A DNA stretch of 43,894 bases from Porphyromonadaceae bacterium. Lineage in GTDB: Bacteria; Bacteroidota; Bacteroidia; Bacteroidales; Paludibacteraceae. The notes beneath the pieces are model-generated. The model was given only the letters and a program-made list of their open reading frames with translations, searched no databases and had not been told where the DNA came from. Below are positions 7,958 through 14,971 of this stretch, piece by piece; within the stretch, counting starts at the first letter, position 1; each line of letters begins with the position of its first letter. The translations under genes were made by a program, and so were the position numbers. The DNA lies in contig JAAYIT010000286.1 of assembly GCA_012523295.1 (NCBI GenBank), forward strand, positions 1 to 43,894, written 5' to 3'.

Positions 7958-8290
7958 ATGATTGAAAACAAGCAACATATCAAATCCACACTTTTTCAAA
8001 AGCTGAAGGAGGAGAATGCTTTTTGGTCGTATGCTATGGACGGTGTGGAAATGGTGAATGATAGCACGCTTATAGTGAAGACATTGATACATTTGGATTT
8101 GCCGGAAATTGATATGCTGTTTGAGATTTATCCGTTTGAAAAGTTAAAAAAAGTTTGGCGTGAGGAATTAGCGATTGCAGGGGAATACTACCACACGCTC
8201 AATCGGTTTTTAGCTTGGTGGTACTTCAAAATCAAAGAGCCCGATAAATATTTGAAACGGGTGGAAACAAGGCATTTGAATAGTTGTTGA
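7958..8290 (+). CDS. Hypothetical protein, possibly DUF6922 (AbiE-antitoxin-like) type
   Basis: This 110-residue soluble protein has no signal peptide. Its layout (FWSYAMDGVEMVND, then an aliphatic helix, then LKKVWREELAIAGEYYHTLNRFLAWW) resembles DUF6922. That family is often encoded directly before an AbiEii-type nucleotidyltransferase. No nucleotidyltransferase follows; after 60 nt there is only a 19-codon ORF and then the transposase unit. It is an accessory insertion between dapB and lepB. The family assignment is from memory and uncertain. Confidence 0.55.
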   Translation: MIENKQHIKSTLFQKLKEENAFWSYAMDGVEMVNDSTLIVKTLIHLDLPEIDMLFEIYPFEKLKKVWREELAIAGEYYHTLNRFLAWWYFKIKEPDKYLKRVETRHLNSC

Positions 8291-8351
8291 ACATAGTGTT
8301 TTGGGGATTGAATTAATTTTTTGTTCTTAGAAGTAAGAAATAAGCAAAAGT

Positions 8352-8411
8352 ATGAGCAAAGCATTAGCTGAAAAAACCGAAAAGATTTTAAACCTTATCG
8401 TTCAAAATTAA
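8352..8411 (+). other. 19-codon ORF, possible remnant of a gene cut by the transposase unit
   Basis: An ATG-initiated ORF of 19 codons (beginning MSKALAEKTEKIL) ends exactly where the aaccttaataa repeat begins. Its amphipathic start looks like a protein N-terminus rather than random sequence. It could be the truncated 5' end of a gene that once followed the DUF6922-like gene. It could equally be chance. Confidence 0.2.
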
Positions 8412-8494
8412 CCTTAATAATCAAAAACGCCTCCACACAAACAAACCTTATTCCCTTATTATCAGACACGTAAAATAAAAACTAACATTAGCCC

Positions 8495-8938
8495 ATGAAA
8501 GTAGAGTATAGAAATTTGTTTACACATTTTGTTTTTATTACCAAAAACAGACTGCTATTAATAGCCGAACAAAACAGGGAAAGAATTGAGAAGTACGTCA
8601 CAGGAATTGTAGCGAACAACAATTGTCAACTTTATGCTATATATGCTAATCCTGAACACATGCATTTTCTTGTTTCAAGACACCCGAGTATTGATGAAGA
8701 AACGCTTGCAACAATTATTGAAAAAAGTTCAACGAGTTTTATAAACAACAATAAACTTTGTGTCGGTCAATTTCAATGGCAAACAAGTTGTTCTGCTTTT
8801 TCTGTGTCAAAAAAAGATGTGGACAAAGTCTGCAAATACATTCTAAATCAGAAAGAACATCATAAAAAGGTTACTTTTGCAGAAGAATACGAGCAGTTTA
8901 TGCAATTTTATCAACAAACGATTAATCCAAAGAAATAA
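8495..8938 (+). CDS. IS200-like / REP-associated (Y1) transposase
   Basis: This 147-residue HUH-endonuclease-type transposase has an N-terminal strand FVFITKNRLLLI, the metal-binding HxH in NPEHMHFLVS, and the helix with the nucleophilic tyrosine KYILNQKEHHKK. Length is normal for IS200/RAYT proteins and the frame is intact, so it may be active. Such enzymes nick and join single-stranded DNA at hairpins; the hairpin-forming repeats on both sides are likely substrates. It carries no accessory tnpB. Confidence 0.85.
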   Translation: MKVEYRNLFTHFVFITKNRLLLIAEQNRERIEKYVTGIVANNNCQLYAIYANPEHMHFLVSRHPSIDEETLATIIEKSSTSFINNNKLCVGQFQWQTSCSAFSVSKKDVDKVCKYILNQKEHHKKVTFAEEYEQFMQFYQQTINPKK

Positions 8939-8940
8939 GC

Positions 8941-9060
8941 TAATAAGGTTGATGTGATAGAGCAACTCATTGTTATTAAGGTTAAATAAAAAAATAAGGT
9001 TTAATACACAGAATATTCGTTATAAAGAAAGCCTTAATAACCAATATTAATTTTTGAGAA
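8941..9060 (+). repeat. Transposase-linked repeat, copy 1
   Basis: This roughly 120-bp unit begins directly after the transposase stop. It contains a perfect 10-bp inverted repeat (gttattaagg at 8972-8981 and ccttaataac at 9032-9041) enclosing aataaggttt. The end attaattttt is shared with copy 2. Confidence 0.65.
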
Positions 9061-9106
9061 CAAAACATTATCAACTTGTTTACAGCATATTACGAATAAT
9101 AATCAT

Positions 9107-9220
9107 TAATAAGGTTAAATTAGGAGAGAGCGCTTAGTTATTAAGGTAAAAAAATAAGGTTTTAAATAAAGAAACTTATTCCTAAAAGAACACCTTATTA
9201 TAAAAATTAATTTTTCAAAT
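9107..9220 (+). repeat. Transposase-linked repeat, copy 2
   Basis: This is a direct, diverged second copy of the preceding unit: taataaggtt, gttattaaggt (9137-9147), aaaataaggttt, accttatta (9192-9200) and attaattttt occur in the same order and spacing. It ends 23 nt before the lepB start, so it forms part of the lepB leader. Confidence 0.65.
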
Positions 9221-9243
9221 CAACCCATTTTCAAACATAACAC

Positions 9244-10737
9244 ATGACAACTGAAACAAACACTCCACAACACAATTCGCGTTTTAATCATGCACGCAAG
9301 CAGTGGATAAAAGCGGTTTTTTGGTGTTTAATTTATATACTTTTCATTATTTGGCTTGGAAATTACTGGTGGCTGTTGGTGCTTCCGATTATATTTGACG
9401 CGTTTATTACCAAATTTATCCCCTGGACTTGGTGGAAAAACTCGAAAAGCAAAACAGTTCGCTCGATAATGAGTTGGGTGGATGCCATTGTTTTTGCATT
9501 GATAGCGGTGTATCTGATCAACAATTACCTGTTTCAGAACTACCAAATCCCGACCTCATCATTAGAAAAAACTTTATTAGTAGGTGATTTTCTGGCAGTG
9601 AGCAAAGCAAGTTACGGACCACGTGTGCCGATGACGCCGTTTTCATTCCCGTTGGTGCAAAACACGTTTCCGATTATCAACACCAATTCCTATCTCGAAA
9701 AACCGCAAATAAAATACAGAAGATTAAAAGGATTACGAGAAATAAAAAGGAATGACATTGTGGTATTTAATTTCCCGGCAGGAGACACCATTTCATTTAA
9801 TGTACAAAACCCGGACTATTACACCAATGTTTACCGGGAGGGATTGGCATACGTAGTGGGAGTTTTGCAACAAGAGCCAACAGCGGAACTTTGCTACAGC
9901 AATGGGAGAGAAATCGTTCATTCTAAAAAAGATTATTACGGAGAAACTTTATATCGACCGGTGGACAGGCGTGAAAACTACGTAAAACGTTGTGTCGGAC
10001 TGCCGGGAGACACGTTGAAAATTGTAAACAACCAGATTTATATTGACGGGAAAGCGCAGGAAAAATTTCCCGGAATTCAGTTTAGTTATTTTATTCAGAC
10101 TGATGGAACACGCCTTTCACGTGAAGCGATGAGCAAACTTAACATCAGCAACGAAGATTTTTGGGAGATCAACAACAGCCAGTGGTATGAACAAATTTTG
10201 AAACTCGGTCTAAATCCAAATTATCCGATTTATCACTTCCCGCTTACCGAGGAGACGTATAATAAAATTCAAAATGTAACCGGCGTTACCAAGCTTGTTA
10301 TTGAACCGGATTGGTTTTTTGTGTTTTATAAAAACACAGAAGACGTCTATCCACTTGGAGGTGGAACAAACTGGAGCAGAGATAATTACGGACCGATTTA
10401 TATTCCGAAAAAAGGGAGTACAATTGCTTTAAATCCTCAAACATATCCGATTTATGAGCGTTGTATCCGAAATTTTGAAGGAAATAAGTTAGAGGCCAGA
10501 AATGGACAGTATTTCATAAATGACAAACCTGCAACAAGCTACACTTTCCGGATGGATTACTATTGGATGATGGGTGACAACCGTCATAAATCAGCCGACA
10601 GCCGTTCGTGGGGATTTGTTCCTGAAGATCACGTAGTTGGCAGCCCAATGTTTGTTTGGCTTTCACTCAACAAGGATAAATCATTGTTTGGAGGAAAGAT
10701 TCGCTTTGACAGATTCTTCAAAAATGCAAGCAGATAA
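9244..10737 (+). CDS. lepB: Signal peptidase I (long Bacteroidetes type)
   Basis: This 497-residue membrane serine protease (family S26) removes signal peptides from exported proteins. Hydrophobic segments lie at about residues 22-55 and 75-93. The catalytic serine is in IPTSSLEKTL near residue 105, the general-base lysine is in YVKRCVGLPGDTL near 250, and box E is MMGDNRHKSADSRSWGFVP near 440. The long insert between the lysine region and box E is usual in this phylum. It is a single copy here. Its stop overlaps the start of the WbqC-like gene by 14 nt. Confidence 0.95.
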   Translation: MTTETNTPQHNSRFNHARKQWIKAVFWCLIYILFIIWLGNYWWLLVLPIIFDAFITKFIPWTWWKNSKSKTVRSIMSWVDAIVFALIAVYLINNYLFQNYQIPTSSLEKTLLVGDFLAVSKASYGPRVPMTPFSFPLVQNTFPIINTNSYLEKPQIKYRRLKGLREIKRNDIVVFNFPAGDTISFNVQNPDYYTNVYREGLAYVVGVLQQEPTAELCYSNGREIVHSKKDYYGETLYRPVDRRENYVKRCVGLPGDTLKIVNNQIYIDGKAQEKFPGIQFSYFIQTDGTRLSREAMSKLNISNEDFWEINNSQWYEQILKLGLNPNYPIYHFPLTEETYNKIQNVTGVTKLVIEPDWFFVFYKNTEDVYPLGGGTNWSRDNYGPIYIPKKGSTIALNPQTYPIYERCIRNFEGNKLEARNGQYFINDKPATSYTFRMDYYWMMGDNRHKSADSRSWGFVPEDHVVGSPMFVWLSLNKDKSLFGGKIRFDRFFKNASR

Positions 10738-11389
10738 AAAATCAGTTTCAAGTTTCGAGTTTCGAGTTTCGAGTTTTACCACTGCTTATTTACCACCGGT
10801 TTCATATTTTGCGGCAATGCTGCATTCAGAAAAAATCCGGATTGAAGCGAATGAAAATTACACGAAACAAACGTATAGAAATCGTTGTAAAATAGCTACC
10901 GCAAACGGAATAGAGACGCTAAGCATCCCTGTAGAAAGCAATGCCGGAGAGAAAATTCCTATCCGAGACGTGCGAATTTCGGATCATGGGAATTGGCAGA
11001 AAAACCATTGGCGTGCCATTGAATCGGCGTATAAGAACAGTCCTTTTTTTGAGTATTTAGAAGACGATTTCAGTCCATTTTATCATAAAAAAAAGTGGAA
11101 ATTTCTTTGGGATTACAACTTGGAGTTACTAATTTTGGTGTTGGATTTTTTAGGAGAGCCGCGAACGATATGTTTTACAGAAAAATACATTGCGAACAAG
11201 CAAGGCATCAATGACTTTAGAGAAATAATTCATCCCAAAAAAGATCCCGTATTTACTTCAAAAAAGTATTATCAAGTTTTTGAAAACAAATGGGGTTTTT
11301 TAGAGGATTTAAGCATTTTGGATTTGATATTTAATATGGGGAATGAGAGTATTCTGATTCTTCGTGAAAACAACTTGATTAAAAAATAG
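10724..11389 (+). CDS. WbqC-like family protein
   Basis: From the ATG at 10724 the protein has 221 residues. It matches the WbqC-like family: TAYLPPVSYFAAML near the start, RNRCKIATANGIETLSIPV, the segment IRDVRISDHGNWQKNHWRAIESAYKNSPFF, and a C-terminal LSILDLIFNMG. Family members are linked to sugar or glycolipid modification, but the biochemistry is unclear. The dapB-lepB-WbqC order is conserved in Bacteroidales. The first about 18 residues are encoded by a 7-bp tandem repeat and are not part of the conserved domain, which suggests a 5' end altered by repeat expansion. Confidence 0.82.
   Translation: MQADKKSVSSFEFRVSSFTTAYLPPVSYFAAMLHSEKIRIEANENYTKQTYRNRCKIATANGIETLSIPVESNAGEKIPIRDVRISDHGNWQKNHWRAIESAYKNSPFFEYLEDDFSPFYHKKKWKFLWDYNLELLILVLDFLGEPRTICFTEKYIANKQGINDFREIIHPKKDPVFTSKKYYQVFENKWGFLEDLSILDLIFNMGNESILILRENNLIKK
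10744..10778 (+). repeat. 7-bp tandem repeat (agtttcg) in the 5' end of the WbqC-like gene
   Basis: Five consecutive heptamers, agtttca, agtttcg, agtttcg, agtttcg and agtttta, lie 20 bp after the ATG. The period is not a multiple of three, so gain or loss of one unit would shift the frame between the start codon and the conserved domain. Confidence 0.85.
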
Positions 11390-11472
11390 AATTACAACAT
11401 AATTTACATTATTTTATAACACACACTTAAAAAAAGCATTTCTTCTCCTTTGGAGAGGAATGGAGGAACTTT

Positions 11473-12492
11473 ATGGAAAATATCGATTGGTCAAACATTG
11501 GTTTCGGTTATAGAAAAACCGACTATAATGTTCGTTGCACGTACAAAGACGGTAAATGGGGCGAACTTAGAAAAAGTACGGATGAAAACATCAATTTGCA
11601 CATGGCTGCCACTTGTCTGCATTACGGACAAGAAGTATTTGAAGGATTAAAAGCATTCAAAGGAAAAGATGGAAAAATCCGTGTTTTCAGGATGGATGAA
11701 AACGCGAAACGGATGCAGAAATCTTGCGAAGGTATCATGATGGCAACGCTGCCGATAGAAAAATTTGAAGAGGCGGTAAAAATGGTCGTGAAACTCAACG
11801 AGCGATTCGTACCGCCTTACGAAAGCGGAGCCTCGCTTTATATCCGCCCGCTTATGATCGGAACAAGCGCCCAAGTGGGTGTTAAACCGGCTTCCGAATA
11901 CGAGTTTATCCTTTTTGTAACGCCTGTTGGTCCCTATTTCAAAGGCGGTTTCCAAACTACGCCTTTCGTCATTATGCGTCAGTACGACCGTGCAGCGCCA
12001 CTTGGCACAGGGACATTCAAAGTAGGCGGTAACTATGCGGCAAGCCTTATCGCGGGCAATCACGCACTTGAAATGGGATATTCGGCCGTTTTCTACTTGG
12101 ATGCAAAAGAGAAGAAATACATCGATGAGTGCGGTGCGGCTAACTTCTTTGGTATCAAAAACAATACGTATGTTACACCCGATTCAACTTCAATTCTTCC
12201 ATCCATAACCAATAAAAGCTTGATGACTTTGGCAGAAGATATGGGGTTAAAAGTAGAACGACGACATGTTCCGATAGAAGAACTAAGCGAATTTGAAGAA
12301 GCCGGAGCATGTGGCACAGCTGCCGTTATCAGCCCGATAGAGCGAATTGATGATTTTGACACAAAAAAATCATACGTTTTCTCACCCGATGGAAAACCCG
12401 GAAAATGGTGTGAAAAATTATACATCAAACTTCGCGGAATTCAGTATGGTGACGAGGAAGACAAATACGGATGGATCACCGTGATAGATTGA
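11473..12492 (+). CDS. ilvE: Branched-chain amino acid aminotransferase
   Basis: This 339-residue fold-type IV PLP enzyme interconverts Leu, Ile and Val with their 2-oxo acids. The PLP lysine is Lys183 in GTGTFKVGGNYAAS. Other class IV motifs are HYGQEVFEGLKAF near residue 55, SLYIRPLMIGT near 122, and the EECGAANFF-like segment IDECGAANFFGI near 217, with GTAAVISPI near the C-terminus. No other ilv or leu genes are nearby. A perfect palindrome with T-tail follows at 12551. Confidence 0.95.
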   Translation: MENIDWSNIGFGYRKTDYNVRCTYKDGKWGELRKSTDENINLHMAATCLHYGQEVFEGLKAFKGKDGKIRVFRMDENAKRMQKSCEGIMMATLPIEKFEEAVKMVVKLNERFVPPYESGASLYIRPLMIGTSAQVGVKPASEYEFILFVTPVGPYFKGGFQTTPFVIMRQYDRAAPLGTGTFKVGGNYAASLIAGNHALEMGYSAVFYLDAKEKKYIDECGAANFFGIKNNTYVTPDSTSILPSITNKSLMTLAEDMGLKVERRHVPIEELSEFEEAGACGTAAVISPIERIDDFDTKKSYVFSPDGKPGKWCEKLYIKLRGIQYGDEEDKYGWITVID

Positions 12493-12550
12493 GAAAACTT
12501 AGAAAATGAAGAGCAGAATAACTCGACATTCAGTAAATAAATAAGAGTGA

Positions 12551-12580
12551 AGACACGGCATGCCGTGTCTATCTGTTTTT
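12551..12580 (+). terminator. 20-bp perfect palindrome with T-run
   Basis: The 20-bp sequence at 12551-12570 (agacacggca followed by its exact reverse complement) has no separate loop. It is followed by atctgttttt. It can act as the ilvE terminator. Its form also matches short dispersed palindromes seen in many genomes, so it may be a repeat family member. Confidence 0.55.
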
Positions 12581-12658
12581 AATTGAATTGATAAGATAAG
12601 ATTATATTAATAAAAAGGAATAAGTGCCAACATAATTAGTTGGCTATCAAAGGATATT

Positions 12659-14782
12659 ATGAAACAGTTTTTTTATTCTCTGTTAATTCTATTGATATCG
12701 TTCTCAAGTATTCAGGCCGATGAAGGCATGTGGATGCTTCCGCTTATTGAAGAGCTGAACATGCAGGAAATGCAGAATCTCGGGCTAACAATGAATGCCG
12801 GTGAAATATACAGCACAGAAAACCCGAGTTTGAAAGATGCTGTAGTGAACTTCAGCAATGGTTGTTCCGGTGTTGTAGTCTCAAATTCAGGATTAGTTTT
12901 CACAAATCATCATTGCGGATACAGTGCCATTCAGAAGCTGAGCAGTATTGAGAACAATTACCTTCGGGATGGATTTTCGGCAGATGAGCTAAAAGACGAA
13001 CTGCCCTGTGAGGGTGTTACTATCACTTTTTTAGTTAAAATAGAAAATGTGACTGAGAGAATCAATGCCGGACTTAAAGATTTTACGGGAGAAAAACGGA
13101 AGGATGTATTGAGTAATTTATTGGTAGCAATTCAAAATGAAGCAACCGCCAACAACCATTATTCGGCACAAGTAAAGTCATTCTACTCCGGAAACGAGTA
13201 CTATTTAATCGTATCAGAAACTTTTACTGATATCCGATTAGCATTCACTCCGCCTTCTTCTATCGGAAAATTCGGCGGGGAAACGGATAATTGGATGTAT
13301 CCGCGTCATACAGGCGATTTTGCAGTTTTCAGAGTTTATGCAGATAAGAATGGAAAACCCGCAAGCTATTCCGATGAAAACATGCCTTACATGCCTAAAA
13401 AATTTGCTCGTATCTCCAATCAGGGCTACGCGGAAGGCGATTATGCCATGATTTTAGGATATCCGGGCACAACCGACCGCTATGCCACTTCATTTGCAAT
13501 AAAAAACAGGGTAAAAAACGGTAATTCCGCCCGAATAGAAATGCGCGGTGTGAAGCAAGATGCATGGCGCAAATTCATGCTCGCCGATGAAGCAGTCAAT
13601 ATCGCTTATGCCGATAAGTACGCTAGAAGCTCTAACTATTGGAAAAACAGCATTGGGATGAATAATGCCATAAAAAAGCTGAATGTAATAGCAGAAAAGG
13701 AGAAACATGAGCAGGATTTTGAAAAATGGGTAAATAGAAACTCCGAAAGAAAAGCGAAATACGGTCATGTGCTTGCTGAACTAAAGAGCGATTATGAGCT
13801 AATCTCCGCAAATCAACACGCGATTGATTACCTGAGAGAATCATTATCAAACGGGATTGAACTGCCACGAATTGCAAATAACATCAGAAACAGCGTAAGT
13901 CCAAATTCGACTGTAGAATCAAACATGGAAAAAGCGGCCGCAATGTATAAAGATTACTATCCCGATGTGGATCAAAACGCTTTTGCCGCGTTGCTTGAAG
14001 CGTATAGAAACGCTGTAAGTGAAGCATACTTGCCCGAAACATATAAAACCATCGATAAAAAATTCAAAGGAAATTATGCTAATTTTGTTTCCGAATTATT
14101 CAGAAAATCTACTTTCACCACGAAAGAAAAATTAGCAAAATCACTAAAAAAGAAAAACTTCACATTTTCAAAAGACCCCGCTATCATTTTCTACACGGAT
14201 ATTCAGAAGAAAATGAGCGATTTGAGAACAAAAGAATATAATCAAGCGCTCGAGCGAATTGAAGCGAATAAAAAGCTTTATCAAAAAGGATTGATGGAAT
14301 GGGCGGATGAGAAGAACTCAAAAATATATCCTGACGCCAATTTCTCCATGCGTCTGACATACGGTCAAATTCTCGGTTACAATCCGGCGGATGCCACAAC
14401 CTACAATTACTATACGACCGCGAAGGGAATTTTAGAAAAAGAAGATCCTGCGAATCCCGAATTTATTGTTCCCGAAAATCTGAAATCTGAGATTGTACAC
14501 AAGAATTTTGGTGAATATACTGATAAGAAAACGGGTGAAATGCACATTAACTTTATCAGCAACAATGACATAACAGGCGGAAATTCCGGCAGCCCGGTTT
14601 TCAACGCCAAAGGTGAAGTGCTTGGATTGGCATTTGACGGGAACTGGGAAGCAATGAGCGGCGATATTATTTTCGAGAACGAGTTGCAAAGAACAATCAA
14701 TGTGGATGTACGCTACATGCTCTTTGTGATGGATAAGCTTGGCGGAGCTGAACGATTGATTAAGGAATTGACGATAAAATAA
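12659..14782 (+). CDS. S46 family dipeptidyl-peptidase, DPP7 type
   Basis: This 707-residue exported serine peptidase releases dipeptides from peptide N-termini and supports peptide feeding. A signal peptide occupies residues 1-20 (cleavage near IQADEG). The catalytic triad is visible: His85 in FTNHHCGY, Asp220 in RHTGDFAVF, and Ser643 in TGGNSGSPVF. The S1-specificity position, 18 residues after the serine (FDGNWEA), is Gly661. In characterised enzymes Gly here goes with hydrophobic P1 preference (DPP7), whereas DPP11, specific for Asp/Glu, has Arg. Length is normal. It is transcribed alone. Confidence 0.93.
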   Translation: MKQFFYSLLILLISFSSIQADEGMWMLPLIEELNMQEMQNLGLTMNAGEIYSTENPSLKDAVVNFSNGCSGVVVSNSGLVFTNHHCGYSAIQKLSSIENNYLRDGFSADELKDELPCEGVTITFLVKIENVTERINAGLKDFTGEKRKDVLSNLLVAIQNEATANNHYSAQVKSFYSGNEYYLIVSETFTDIRLAFTPPSSIGKFGGETDNWMYPRHTGDFAVFRVYADKNGKPASYSDENMPYMPKKFARISNQGYAEGDYAMILGYPGTTDRYATSFAIKNRVKNGNSARIEMRGVKQDAWRKFMLADEAVNIAYADKYARSSNYWKNSIGMNNAIKKLNVIAEKEKHEQDFEKWVNRNSERKAKYGHVLAELKSDYELISANQHAIDYLRESLSNGIELPRIANNIRNSVSPNSTVESNMEKAAAMYKDYYPDVDQNAFAALLEAYRNAVSEAYLPETYKTIDKKFKGNYANFVSELFRKSTFTTKEKLAKSLKKKNFTFSKDPAIIFYTDIQKKMSDLRTKEYNQALERIEANKKLYQKGLMEWADEKNSKIYPDANFSMRLTYGQILGYNPADATTYNYYTTAKGILEKEDPANPEFIVPENLKSEIVHKNFGEYTDKKTGEMHINFISNNDITGGNSGSPVFNAKGEVLGLAFDGNWEAMSGDIIFENELQRTINVDVRYMLFVMDKLGGAERLIKELTIK

Positions 14783-14919
14783 ATGTTTGGATGTTCGTGC
14801 GTTCAATCGTTTTTGGAAGAGTTTTCAAAGTAGTTGACAGGGAAGCAGTATGACGCATTTACATTTGTAAACCAGCGCTTTGTAAATGAAAGTGCAAAAA
14901 CTTCAATCTAAAACAAATT

Positions 14920-14961
14920 AAAAACAGATTACATTGATTATCTTTGTAGTCTGTTTTTTTT
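14920..14961 (+). terminator. Terminator after the S46 peptidase gene
   Basis: A 14-bp stem with one G-U pair (14920-14933 with 14945-14958) and an 11-nt loop is followed by a run of T to 14961. It lies about 140 nt after the peptidase stop and only 10 nt before the flippase ATG. Confidence 0.7.
14939..14946 (+). promoter_or_regulatory. -7 box (TATCTTTG) for the flippase gene, inside the terminator
   Basis: TATCTTTG fits TAnnTTTG and would give a transcript starting about 20 nt before the flippase ATG at 14972. It lies in the loop and right arm of the upstream terminator hairpin, so ending one transcript and starting the next share the same DNA. Confidence 0.45.
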
Positions 14962-14971
14962 ATACAATAAC

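Larger units (their letters stand above)
8409..9220 (+). mobile_element. REP-associated tyrosine transposase unit with flanking repeats
   Basis: A single Y1 transposase gene is flanked by repeated words. Upstream are aaccttaataa (8410-8420) and aaaccttatt (8443-8452). Downstream are two about 115-bp copies of a repeat built from taataaggtt, gttattaagg, aataaggttt, ccttaataa and attaattttt. This is the layout of IS200-like/RAYT loci. Exact boundaries are estimates, since I see no target duplication, as expected for this class. Confidence 0.6.

Noticed and set aside
8941-9220. CRISPR array
   Set aside because: Repeats with gttattaagg-type words recur here, but the units are long, only two, diverged, and lack regular short spacers or cas genes. 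They fit transposase-linked repeats better.
11647-12063. Minus-strand ORFs inside ilvE
   Set aside because: They are antisense shadows of a conserved aminotransferase; the translations are rich in His/Arg/Cys without any recognisable motif.
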